Source: Thiobacillaceae bacterium (lineage in GTDB: Bacteria; Pseudomonadota; Gammaproteobacteria; Burkholderiales; Thiobacillaceae). From it: a stretch of DNA of 18,643 nt. Below the pieces are notes generated by a model. It searched no databases. It saw only the letters and a list, made by a program, of their open reading frames with translations, and was not told the origin of the DNA. The translations under genes and the position numbers were made by a program. Positions 1 to 6,283 of this stretch are shown piece after piece. How positions within the stretch are numbered: the first letter of the stretch is position 1; each line of letters begins with the position of its first letter. The stretch spans positions 1 through 18,643 of the forward strand of contig JAAPAA010000206.1 of the NCBI GenBank assembly GCA_012274165.1, read 5' to 3'.

Positions 1-479
1 AAACCACCCACTTCAGCGACGAACCAGCTCGTGATGGCCTTGGTGTAAGGCGCGAGCCTGGCGGCGAACTCATGAATGCCATCGGAAACGAACTGCTGCC
101 AGAATTGTTGCAGCTTGGTACCGACCAGCGGAATTCCGGCAACCCAGTCCGGCGGCGGCGGCACCTGGGTTACGGCCAGCCATTTCGACCAGCCAACAAT
201 CCTGTCTGCGTTATCCACCAGGGTAATGATCGCCAGCGACATCGGCACCAGCAACACAAGCAGCAGGCTCAGCGTCATTACGGCAACAGCCAGCGAACGC
301 TTGCCGCCCAGTCGGGCCTGAATCTGGATCATGACGGGCCAGGTGGCCACCACCACCATGGTGGCCCGGATCAATGCCGACAAAAACGGCCGCACGATCC
401 AGAATGAGGCAGCGATCAGGATGCCGATAGCAAGCACGGCGAGGGTGGTCTGGGTCAGGTCACGCTGCGTTGGGCTCAT
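1..479 (-). CDS. ydiK: AI-2E family transporter, YdiK-like (3' part outside window)
   Basis: This is the N-terminal part (about 159 residues) of a polytopic inner-membrane protein; the gene runs off the left edge. From ATG at 479 the protein begins MSPTQRDLTQTTLAVL and has hydrophobic segments at about residues 12-30, 35-50 and 60-82. The signatures RPFLSALIRATMVVVATWP and IPLVGTKLQQFW match the start of E. coli YdiK as I recall it, including the segment ending in TWFV. The AI-2E exporter superfamily (TqsA/YdiK/PerM) forms multi-spanning transporters; for most members, including YdiK, the substrate is unproven. A good -10 box (TATAAT) lies about 37 nt upstream of the ATG, so the gene may have its own promoter although it is co-directional with the rpoS operon 92 nt upstream. 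Family assignment is firm; the exact ortholog and substrate are not. Confidence 0.85.
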   Translation of the reverse strand, partial: MSPTQRDLTQTTLAVLAIGILIAASFWIVRPFLSALIRATMVVVATWPVMIQIQARLGGKRSLAVAVMTLSLLLVLLVPMSLAIITLVDNADRIVGWSKWLAVTQVPPPPDWVAGIPLVGTKLQQFWQQFVSDGIHEFAARLAPYTKAITSWFVAEVGG

Positions 480-515
480 GGATGTTCGCTCGAAATGGGG
501 GCGCTGGAATCAGAA

Positions 516-521
516 ATTATA
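516..521 (-). promoter_or_regulatory. Candidate -10 box of the AI-2E transporter gene
   Basis: On the minus strand the hexamer is TATAAT, a perfect sigma-70 -10 box, 36 nt before the ATG at 479 in the 92-nt gap behind the HAD gene. No good -35 hexamer is visible: TTGTTT is present, but only 14 nt away. It is therefore either an activator-dependent promoter or a chance match. Confidence 0.35.
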
Positions 522-571
522 CGAGGGGGCGTAGCAAACAAGCGGGCACCGCCACGGCAAACCGTACCTGA

Positions 572-1261
572 TCACGCGCCCGGCATGACCTGCGCGAAGC
601 TGTCGATCGCGATAAAGTCGCCGCAGTCTTTATGCGGCTGGCGCGAATCGGGATTGCAGATCGCCAGCAAGTGGGCGATGCCATAGGCGCGCGCGCTTTG
701 CAGCACCGGCAAGCTGTCGTCAACGAACAGGGTGCGGCTGGCGTCGAACGGTTCGACTGCCTGCAAGCCCTGCCAGAAATCCGGATGCTCTTTCGGAATA
801 CCGATTTGATGTGACGAAATCAGCGCATCGAAATACGCTTCGATGCCGGTTTCACGCATTTTCAGATCCAGGCTTTTCGGGTGCGCGTTGGTTACCATCG
901 TGATCCGCCGCCCGGACTTACGCACCGCTTGCAGGAATGCCGGCACATCGGGGCGCACGGCAATCAAATGGGCGACCTCCTGTTTCAGTTGAACGATATC
1001 GAGGTTGAGTTCGCTCGCCCAGAAATCCAGGCAATACCAGTTGAGCGTGCCGGCGTGACGTTCGTAATGCGTATCCAGATGCGCTTGCGCCACCGCCTCG
1101 TCAAGACCATGGAATTCGGCGTAACGGCGCGGCATGTGCTCGCGCCAGAAGTGATTGTCGAAATGCAGATCGAGCAGCGTGCCATCCATATCGAGGAAGA
1201 CGGTGTCGATCCGGTCCCACTCCGGCATCACGTTGCCGCCGGCTTGATCTGGTTGCGGCAT
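572..1261 (-). CDS. yrfG: HAD-family hydrolase, YrfG-like GMP/IMP nucleotidase
   Basis: A 229-aa haloacid-dehalogenase-type phosphatase. HAD motif I is DMDGT with nucleophile D24 and acid D26; motif II is T124 in MVTNAH; motif III lysine is K157 (IGIPKEHP); motif IV is D181-D182 (LFVDDS). The cap segment HAGTLNWYCLDFW and the ending NPDSRQP resemble E. coli YrfG, reported to dephosphorylate GMP and IMP. That substrate is inferred from similarity, not seen. The ATG at 1261 is 2 nt past the rpoS stop, so the gene is probably cotranscribed with rpoS. A second ATG at 1228 (MPEWDRIDTVF) gives an N-terminus closer in length to E. coli YrfG and cannot be excluded. Neither start has a strong Shine-Dalgarno sequence, which fits translational coupling. 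The domain is intact. Confidence 0.88.
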   Translation of the reverse strand: MPQPDQAGGNVMPEWDRIDTVFLDMDGTLLDLHFDNHFWREHMPRRYAEFHGLDEAVAQAHLDTHYERHAGTLNWYCLDFWASELNLDIVQLKQEVAHLIAVRPDVPAFLQAVRKSGRRITMVTNAHPKSLDLKMRETGIEAYFDALISSHQIGIPKEHPDFWQGLQAVEPFDASRTLFVDDSLPVLQSARAYGIAHLLAICNPDSRQPHKDCGDFIAIDSFAQVMPGA

Positions 1262-1263
1262 GG

Positions 1264-2208
1264 TTAAAACAACTGGTCTTTGGACATGCCGCGCCGCCGC
1301 AGCATCTGCCGCAGCATGCGCAGTGACTCCATCTGGATCTGCCGCACGCGTTCGCGGGTCACCTGCAATTCACTCGCCAAGTCTTCCAGCGTGCAGGCTT
1401 CCTGGCCGTTCAAGCCAAAGCGCCGCTCGATCACCCAGCGCTGTTTGTCGTTCAGCTGCGTCATCCACTCCGTGACGTGGTGGCCGATTTCCTCAAGCTG
1501 GAGCATTTCGTCCGGCAGGTGGGCATTGTCATCGGCAATCGCCTCGCCCAGCGACAGGCTGGGATCGATGTCGAGCGGTGCATCGAGCGAAGTGACGCGT
1601 TCGTTCAACTGCATGATGCGCCGCACGTCCTCGATCGGATGGCTGGTCAGCGCGGCAATATCGTCCATCGTGGCGTCGCTGATGCCATGGGTTTCCAGAT
1701 GGCGCTTGGCTCGCAGGTAGATATTGAGTTCCTTGATAATGTGAACCGGCAGCCGGATGGTGCGCGACTGGTTCATGATCGCGCGCTCGATGTTCTGGCG
1801 GATCCACCAGGTGGCATAGGTGGAAAAACGAAAGCCGCGTTCCGGGTCGAATTTTTCCAGCGCGTGAATCAGGCCGAGATTGCCCTCCTCCACCAGGTCG
1901 AGCAGGGTCAGCCCGCGATTGGCGTAATGCTTGGCGATGTTCACCACCAGCCGCAGGTTGCGCTCGATCATGATCTGGCGCGCTTCGAAATCGCCCAGTA
2001 CGACACGCCGGGCCAGTGCGGCCTCTTCTACAGCAGTCAATAGCGGGGACTTGCCAATTTCGTTGAGGTAGAGCTGGGTGACGTCAACCTGCGTTTCGCC
2101 GAGGATCGCCGATGCCAGTGCTTCCGCGCTATCAACGGCGGCGCGCTCGACCTCTTCCGGTTCATCAAGAGGCAGGTCTTCAGATTCGTCTCTAGTGTCG
2201 CTACTCAT
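1264..2208 (-). CDS. rpoS: RNA polymerase sigma factor RpoS (sigma-S)
   Basis: A 314-aa group-2 sigma-70 factor, the master regulator of stationary phase and general stress. Region 1.2 is at about 41-75 (DVTQLYLNEIGKSPLL). Region 2 runs about 78-155, with the core-binding and -10 recognition signature DPERGFRFSTYATWWIRQ and ERAIMNQSRTIRLP. Region 3 is about 155-235. Region 4 is about 245-305, with the -35 recognition helix-turn-helix TLEDLASELQVTRERVRQIQ. The Lys-Glu of HIIKELN (K159, E160) matches the E. coli K173/E174 pair known to contact the adaptor RssB, so regulated proteolysis is possible. RpoS rather than RpoD or RpoH is chosen for its short acidic N-terminus and its position behind pcm-nlpD. 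The ATG overlaps the nlpD stop (ATGA) and has GGAG just upstream. In enterics, rpoS also has a promoter inside nlpD; I could not point to one here. Confidence 0.96.
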   Translation of the reverse strand: MSSDTRDESEDLPLDEPEEVERAAVDSAEALASAILGETQVDVTQLYLNEIGKSPLLTAVEEAALARRVVLGDFEARQIMIERNLRLVVNIAKHYANRGLTLLDLVEEGNLGLIHALEKFDPERGFRFSTYATWWIRQNIERAIMNQSRTIRLPVHIIKELNIYLRAKRHLETHGISDATMDDIAALTSHPIEDVRRIMQLNERVTSLDAPLDIDPSLSLGEAIADDNAHLPDEMLQLEEIGHHVTEWMTQLNDKQRWVIERRFGLNGQEACTLEDLASELQVTRERVRQIQMESLRMLRQMLRRRGMSKDQLF

Positions 2209-3146
2209 GAACGCTCCGGCAGGTAATCAAGTGGATCAAGCGGTTTGCCATAACGGCGGATTTCGAAATGCAGTTCCACGCGATCGGCATCGCTATCGCC
2301 CATCAATGCAATTTTCTGTCCAGCCGTCACGCTGTCGCCTTCTTTCACCAGGATGCTTTCATTGTGCGCATACGCCGAGAGGAATTCGCCCGCATGCTTG
2401 ACGATCAACAGATGGCCGTAGCCGCGCAATCCACTGCCGCTGTACACCACTTTTCCAGCCGCAACGGCCTTGATCGGCGTGTTGCGCGGCCCGACGATAT
2501 CGATGCCCTTGCCGCCCGCTGCACCGAAGCGTCCGGCCAGCGTGCCGTCGGTCGGCCACTGCCAGCTGGCAACTGTCGCAGTTGCGCTGGCTGGCGGCAC
2601 AACGGGGGGTGCAGCAGGCGCCGTCGCCACCGGAGAGGCGACGGGCTTTTCCACCGGCGGCGTCGCAGCAGCGACGGCAGGCGTCGGGTTCGACACCTGC
2701 GCCCAATTGGCCTCGGTATACGGCAACAATATCGCCTGCGGCGTGCGCAACAGCGGCGCTTCGGCCAACGGACTTGCACTCGGTGGCGGCACCTCATCGA
2801 GCGGCTGGATTTCCACCGCGCCCGGCGGCGGCGTCAGCTTTAACACCTGGCCGACAAAGATGCGGTCGACCGATTCAATCCGGTTCCAGCGTGCGATTTC
2901 GCGATAATCCAGATTGTTGGCAAACGCAATGGCGTACAAGGTCTCGCCGCGCTGCACTGTATGCAGGCCGTTGGTGGAGGGGGCGATTTGCGGGCTGGAC
3001 GAACGCACGGCGGGTGGTTTGGCCGCAGGCTGCGAAGGGCTGCGCGCCGTCGTTCGTTCTGTGACCGGTGCGGGGCCGGTAGACGAGCAGGCGCCCAGTC
3101 CCAGCGCGATCAAGCCAAGCCCGATGTGACCCAGGCAGCCGTTCAT
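2205..3146 (-). CDS. nlpD: NlpD-like lipoprotein: LysM plus degenerate LytM/M23 domain
   Basis: A 313-aa envelope lipoprotein. The N-terminus MNGCLGHIGLGLIALGLGAC is a lipoprotein signal with lipobox LGAC (lipidated C20). A LysM peptidoglycan-binding domain follows at about 62-105 (HTVQRGETLYAIA to VGQVLKL), then a Pro/Ala-rich linker (about 110-195) and an M23/LytM domain at about 200-306. Two zinc-ligand sites are replaced: the HxGxD histidine is a lysine (GGKGIDIVG), and the first histidine of the HxH motif is glutamate (ELHFEIR). The same two positions are degenerate in E. coli NlpD, an activator of the amidase AmiC rather than an enzyme, so an activator role is inferred. The open frame extends upstream to 3239, but that overlaps pcm and would bury the signal peptide. 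ATG 3146 fits, 5 nt after the pcm stop with GGGGTGG upstream. The stop overlaps the rpoS start. Confidence 0.92.
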   Translation of the reverse strand: MNGCLGHIGLGLIALGLGACSSTGPAPVTERTTARSPSQPAAKPPAVRSSSPQIAPSTNGLHTVQRGETLYAIAFANNLDYREIARWNRIESVDRIFVGQVLKLTPPPGAVEIQPLDEVPPPSASPLAEAPLLRTPQAILLPYTEANWAQVSNPTPAVAAATPPVEKPVASPVATAPAAPPVVPPASATATVASWQWPTDGTLAGRFGAAGGKGIDIVGPRNTPIKAVAAGKVVYSGSGLRGYGHLLIVKHAGEFLSAYAHNESILVKEGDSVTAGQKIALMGDSDADRVELHFEIRRYGKPLDPLDYLPERS

Positions 3147-3151
3147 TCTGA

Positions 3152-3832
3152 TCACGCCACCCCCGGCAGCAAGGGCACGAACTTCACGCCTTCGAGCAGG
3201 CGCTCGGTGTAGGTATCGCCCTGGCGTTCCACCACGCATAAAGTCTGGGTCAGATTGCCCAGCGGCATCACCAGCCGGGCACCGTCGGCAAGCTGCTGCA
3301 GCAATGCTTGTGGCACTTCGCCAAACGCGGCTGCAATCACAATCGCATCGAACGGCGCAAAGTCCCTGGCGCCGTTCATGCCGTCGCCATGTTTGGGTTT
3401 GACATTGTTGACCCGCAGTTCGCGCAGGCGCACGCGGGTTTTGCCCACCAGCGCGGCGATGCGTTCCAGCGACACCACTTCGCGCGCCAGCTTGGCCAGC
3501 ACGGTGGCCTGATAGCCGCAGCCAAGGCCGATTTCCAGCACACGGCCAAGTTGACGCCCCTGGCCGGCTTCGCCATGGCGGGCCAGCTCAGCCATCCGCG
3601 CCACGATGTGGGGATTGGAAATCGTCTGCCCGAAACCGATCGGCAGCGCCGTATCGTCGTACGCGCGCGACTCCAGCGCCTGGTCCACGAAAAGATGACG
3701 CGGCACCTCGCCCATGGCCGACAGCACCATTTCGTCCTTGATGCCCAGTTCGCGCAGGCGCTCGACCATGCGGCCGCGCGTGCGCGCCGAGGTCATGCCG
3801 ATACCGGCCCGGGAGGTCAAGGTTTCAGCCAT
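3152..3832 (-). CDS. pcm: Protein-L-isoaspartate O-methyltransferase
   Basis: A 226-aa cytosolic repair enzyme that uses SAM to methylate L-isoaspartyl residues in aged proteins, starting their conversion back to aspartate. Family signatures are in order: GIGMTSARTRGRMVERL near the N-terminus; the PIMT substrate loop TALPIGFGQTISNPHIVARM (about 61-80); SAM-binding motif I VLEIGLGCGYQATVLA (about 98-113); the acidic residue in VVSLER (E123); and the C-terminal LVMPLGN motif. Motif I has LGCGY where most family members have TGSGY. A later ATG at 3796 (MTSARTR) is possible, but the first ATG keeps the usual N-terminal segment and overlaps the restored 3' end of surE by 16 nt. It lies between surE and nlpD as in many proteobacteria. 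Confidence 0.95.
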   Translation of the reverse strand: MAETLTSRAGIGMTSARTRGRMVERLRELGIKDEMVLSAMGEVPRHLFVDQALESRAYDDTALPIGFGQTISNPHIVARMAELARHGEAGQGRQLGRVLEIGLGCGYQATVLAKLAREVVSLERIAALVGKTRVRLRELRVNNVKPKHGDGMNGARDFAPFDAIVIAAAFGEVPQALLQQLADGARLVMPLGNLTQTLCVVERQGDTYTERLLEGVKFVPLLPGVA

Positions 3833-3998
3833 GCGTTCACGCTGTCCATCTGGTTGTAGCGGGTCAAATCCATTTGCAGCGGGGTGATCGACACCTGGCC
3901 GTTGGCCACCGCGAAAAAATCGGTACCGTCGCCCGCATCAGCCGCCGCGCCCGCTGCGCCCACCCAGTACACGGTCTGGCCGCGCGGGTTGGTGGTTT
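3817..3998 (-). other. surE: Out-of-frame C-terminal tail of surE
   Basis: Read in the +1-base-corrected frame, this segment encodes the normal SurE C-terminus: TTNPRGQTVYWVGAAG, then GTDFFAVANGQVSITPLQMD, then a short tail ending WLKP and TGA at 3817. The restored stop lies 16 nt inside pcm, a plausible overlap for this operon. The shift site is the run AAA (minus strand, 3998-3996), where AAAA is expected. Confidence 0.8.
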
Positions 3999-4559
3999 CA
4001 CCACCGACTCGGCCTTGTGGCGCTTGCCCAGCCGGGTCACGCTGATGCCGTCCAGCTCATCCCAGGCGCAATCCGGCACGTTGACGTTGAGCAGCATCGG
4101 CTCGGCCGGCGGCTGTGTTTGGATGCGTTGCACCAGATCGGCCACCACCCGCGCGGCGGTATCGAAGTGCTGCGCATTGTGACTGGCGAGCGAGACCGCA
4201 ATCGACGGAATGCCGAGCAAATAGCCTTCGGTGGCAGCGGCGACCGTGCCGGAATAAATCGTGTCGTCGCCCATATTGGCGCCGTGGTTGATGCCGGAAA
4301 TCACCATATCGGGCAAGTGATCCAGCATGCCGGTGACCGCCAGGTGCACGCAATCGGTCGGCGTACCGTTGACGTAGTAATAACCGCTCGGCGCCTGACG
4401 CAGCAGCAGCGGCCGATCCAGCGTCAGCGAATTCGACGCGCCGCTGCGGTCGCGCTCGGGCGCCACCACGGTAATGTCAGCCAGCGCGCGCAGCGCATCG
4501 GCCAAGGCGGCAAGCCCCGGCGCAAAGTACCCGTCGTCATTGGAAAGCAGGATGCGCAT
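3864..4559 (-). CDS. surE: 5'/3'-nucleotidase SurE, frameshifted at C-terminus
   Basis: SurE is a metal-dependent nucleoside monophosphate phosphatase of stationary-phase survival. The N-terminal Rossmann-like part is intact: MRILLSNDDGY carries metal ligands D8 and D9, S39 lies in APERDRSGASNS, and N95 in SGINHGANMGDD. TPTDCVHLA and GIPSIAVSLAS are also family-typical. After residue K188 (RLGKRHKAESVVK) the observed frame continues into a basic stretch rich in Arg and Pro with no SurE character and stops at 3864. Adding one base at the AAA run (3996-3998) restores TTNPRGQTVYWVG, the dimerisation-arm region, and an end at 3817, giving 247 aa, the usual length. The sequence therefore has an apparent 1-nt deletion, real or an assembly error. 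All proposed catalytic residues precede it. The start ATG 4559 follows a 15-codon open frame sharing one base (TGATG). Confidence 0.88.
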   Translation of the reverse strand: MRILLSNDDGYFAPGLAALADALRALADITVVAPERDRSGASNSLTLDRPLLLRQAPSGYYYVNGTPTDCVHLAVTGMLDHLPDMVISGINHGANMGDDTIYSGTVAAATEGYLLGIPSIAVSLASHNAQHFDTAARVVADLVQRIQTQPPAEPMLLNVNVPDCAWDELDGISVTRLGKRHKAESVVKPPTRAARPCTGWAQRARRLMRATVPIFSRWPTARCRSPRCKWI

Positions 4560-4606
4560 CAGCGGTTACCCCCAGGCTGGAGAGGCGAAATACGCAGGAA
4601 ATTCAT
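4559..4606 (-). other. Possible 15-codon leader ORF in front of surE
   Basis: ATG at 4606 opens a short frame, MNFLRISPLQPGGNR, whose TGA shares its last base with the surE ATG (TGATG). A one-base stop/start overlap is typical of translational coupling. There is no Shine-Dalgarno sequence before it and no recognisable attenuation structure, so this may be chance. Confidence 0.2.
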
Positions 4607-4637
4607 GGTGAAATAGCAGACTTCTAACATGCAACCG

Positions 4638-4666
4638 ATTCTAACACCGGCCTTCGACTGATTCAG
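4638..4666 (-). promoter_or_regulatory. Candidate promoter of the surE-pcm-nlpD-rpoS operon
   Basis: On the minus strand there is an extended -10 (TGTTAGAAT, box TAGAAT at 4643-4638) and a weak -35 (CTGAAT at 4666-4661), with 17 nt between. Transcription would start about 70 nt upstream of surE. It is the best match in the 195-nt gap, but the -35 is poor. Confidence 0.25.
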
Positions 4667-4754
4667 CCTGGAACGTTGAGTTGTATACGCCTACTAGTGG
4701 GGCCGGCCAGTTGAAGAATCACACCGGTCAAAAGTTGACGCACTGCATAACCCC

Positions 4755-5072
4755 TCATTCAACGAGCAACCGGTTGGTTGTTGCATCGTCCAGCAGACAT
4801 TTGCCGTGAATAACTGCCGCCACCAGAATGCGTGCTGGCTCGATCCGGTAAATGAGGCGATAGCTATATACAAAGCGTTCGCGTATGTCGGGTCGATTTA
4901 ATTCGGGAACGACACGCCCGGATAGCGGAAAATGATTCAAACCTGAGGCAGTGGTCAGCATTTTTTCGACAACAGCCCCCGCATAAAAAACCGAGTCACG
5001 CGCGACATAAGCGGCAATGGCATCTACGTCTTCCAGTGCTTCAGGCGACCAGACTACGATTTGTTCAGCCAT
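4755..5072 (-). CDS. RelE/ParE-family toxin of a type II TA module
   Basis: A 105-aa protein with the RelE/ParE fold signature: an N-terminal strand (IVVWSPEALEDVDAIAAYVA), a helical hairpin, then the core GRVVPELNRPDIRERFVYSYRLIYRI and a final strand ILVAAVIHGKCLL. The G-R-x-V-P-E and Y-R-L-I-Y-R-I blocks with a C-terminal H-G-(K/R) are closest to ParE-like members. Family toxins either cleave mRNA at the ribosome (RelE) or poison gyrase (ParE); sequence alone does not decide which. The ATG lies 19 nt inside the upstream small gene, the usual antitoxin-toxin coupling. The frame is intact. The module sits between surE and a second TA pair in the same orientation. Confidence 0.85.
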   Translation of the reverse strand: MAEQIVVWSPEALEDVDAIAAYVARDSVFYAGAVVEKMLTTASGLNHFPLSGRVVPELNRPDIRERFVYSYRLIYRIEPARILVAAVIHGKCLLDDATTNRLLVE

Positions 5073-5245
5073 TTACCCAGACGCTCTTCCGCCTGCGCCT
5101 GGGACAGCGGCCCCTCTGTTTCGGCGCGCTCCAACCCACGACGTATTTTTTCGATAACGTATAAATGGTATTGCACGTCCTCCAGCGAACTGCCTTCCGG
5201 CAGACGCTCCAGCAAGGAGGCCACTTCCTGTTTGGCTGTTTGCAT
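5054..5245 (-). CDS. Antitoxin partner of the RelE/ParE toxin
   Basis: A 63-aa, mainly helical, charged protein (MQTAKQEVASLLERLPEG to EERLGKWLNKS). The segment LPEGSSLEDVQYHLYVIEKI resembles a family of small proteins I recall as encoded directly before RelE-type toxins. No ribbon-helix-helix or AbrB DNA-binding motif is obvious, so its DNA-binding mode is unclear. An in-frame TTG lies 12 nt upstream at 5257, but the ATG at 5245 is preferred because GGAG sits at proper spacing before it (GGAGTCTGCAATG). The 19-nt overlap with the toxin supports coupled translation. The antitoxin role is inferred from size, order and neighbour. Confidence 0.75.
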   Translation of the reverse strand: MQTAKQEVASLLERLPEGSSLEDVQYHLYVIEKIRRGLERAETEGPLSQAQAEERLGKWLNKS

Positions 5246-5493
5246 TGCAGACTCCAATCAATCGATACGTAGGCAGTTTAGCCCGGTGCAAAGCGCTTCG
5301 CCTAGTGATGTTTTATCGTGCAAGATCAACGGAATGAACAGGATTAGACATTATTGCCGCGCTGGATGATGTGCTGCGGCTGGCCAGGGATGACGTAACG
5401 GGGAAGTCGGGCCATGGGTTAAGTCGCAGTATGAAGATCGGGCTTCAAGCGGTAAGTTTCGTGAGCGTTCATTGCCAATCCCCGCTCAGCTTC

Positions 5494-5883
5494 CTATTCC
5501 AGCCGAATGATCTGATTCAGCCGCGCGCACACTTCAGCGAACAGAGCATCCGTCAATGCACGCAAGGGATGAGGCTTGGCGCCGCGCACACGCCAGTCGA
5601 ATGACTTTGGCTGATGGCAAAGCACATAACTGGTCTTGCCCGCCTTGCCACGTCCCGTGGCGTGGCCAACCCCTACCGCGAACGGATTGTCAGCGTTGTA
5701 TTCCGCCGTAGTCATCGGCAACCCGATCACCAGCGAAGTTCTCGCGTTGAACGCTTGCGGCGACAACACCAGGAACGGGTGGATGTCCCGCATCTCCTGT
5801 CCCGCCTGCGGATTGCAGTCAATCCAAACAATGTCCTGTCGTGCCGGCACCCAAGCGGCCCGTCTGACCGGTTTGCTGACCAT
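5494..5883 (-). CDS. mazF: MazF/PemK-family endoribonuclease toxin
   Basis: A 129-aa toxin of the MazF/PemK/CcdB fold, a family that cleaves mRNA at short specific sequences. The start of the fold is QDIVWIDCNPQAGQEM, followed by the core strand HPFLVLSPQAFNARTS and LPMTTAEYN, whose threonines align with catalytic T52 of E. coli MazF. The C-terminal block CHQPKSFDWRVRGAKPHPL aligns with the KSIAWRARGA region of MazF. Where E. coli has catalytic Arg29 (HRPAV) this protein has His (IHPFL). The preferred start is ATG 5883, whose first base is the last base of the antitoxin stop (TAATG). A GTG 6 nt earlier (5889) is an alternative. It lies second in its operon, behind an AbrB-type antitoxin. Confidence 0.85.
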   Translation of the reverse strand: MVSKPVRRAAWVPARQDIVWIDCNPQAGQEMRDIHPFLVLSPQAFNARTSLVIGLPMTTAEYNADNPFAVGVGHATGRGKAGKTSYVLCHQPKSFDWRVRGAKPHPLRALTDALFAEVCARLNQIIRLE

Positions 5884-6134
5884 TACCACCGTTCAGCGCC
5901 AATCGGCCTCGTTGCCATCGCCTCGCCCCCGTGCCGCTCCGGGTCAAATTGCGCCAGCCTCTGCTCCAGGCTCAACGCCGCTTCAGTTTCCGGCCGAATG
6001 ACAATGAGCCCCTCTTCCACTGAAACACGCACCCGCTGGTCCGCATGCAGGTGTGCCGCGCGTGCCACGGCGGCAGGCAGCCGCACCCCCAGATTATTGC
6101 CCCATCGCTTGATATCCAAGAAAACCTCGGCCAC
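5883..6134 (-). CDS. mazE: MazE/AbrB-type antitoxin
   Basis: An 83-aa antitoxin with an N-terminal swapped-hairpin AbrB/MazE domain, identified by IKRWGNNLGVRLPAAVARA (residues 8-26) and the following strands VRVSVEEGLIVIRPE. The C-terminal tail (EQRLAQFDPERHGGEAMATR) is the usual toxin-wrapping region, with the D-P-x-R-H-G-G-E element of many MazE proteins. The start is GTG at 6134, supported by GGGAG 7 nt upstream (GGGAGCAAATCGTG). The stop overlaps the mazF ATG by one base. A strong sigma-70 promoter and a 25-bp palindrome lie directly upstream, as expected for an autorepressed TA operon. Confidence 0.87.
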   Translation of the reverse strand: MAEVFLDIKRWGNNLGVRLPAAVARAAHLHADQRVRVSVEEGLIVIRPETEAALSLEQRLAQFDPERHGGEAMATRPIGAERW

Positions 6135-6153
6135 GATTTGCTCCCGAACGGTT

Positions 6154-6178
6154 GATGTTTATACGCAGTTTAAACATC
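6154..6178. promoter_or_regulatory. Palindromic operator of the mazEF-type operon
   Basis: A perfect inverted repeat, with arms GATGTTTA (6154-6161) and TAAACATC (6171-6178) separated by 9 bp. It contains the -10 hexamer (6167-6172) and lies about 20 bp upstream of the antitoxin start, where the antitoxin or the TA complex would block RNA polymerase. AbrB/MazE antitoxins are known autorepressors; binding here is inferred. Confidence 0.65.
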
Positions 6179-6195
6179 TGTACCCTACTGGTCAA
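6167..6195 (-). promoter_or_regulatory. Sigma-70 promoter of the mazEF-type operon
   Basis: On the minus strand the -35 is TTGACC (6195-6190) and the -10 is TAAACT (6172-6167), with an optimal 17-bp spacer. Transcription should start near 6160, about 25 nt before the GTG start of the antitoxin. Confidence 0.7.
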
Positions 6196-6283
6196 CATTG
6201 CCCAGCACGTCACATCCGGGTAGAAATAATCGTGTCTGACCCATTTATTTTTATTCGTTCTTGTGCGTTCGGTGACGCATTTT

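Noticed and set aside
5246..5330. TAAACTGC upstream of the RelE-type antitoxin, also present in the mazE promoter
   Set aside because: An 8-base match without a palindrome or a fitting -35 here; too weak to claim a shared operator.
5338..5604. Plus-strand open frame beginning TGLDIIAALDDVLRLARDD
   Set aside because: No start codon with a ribosome site, and it continues antisense through the mazF 3' end without family similarity. At most it is debris, mentioned only under the TA hotspot finding.
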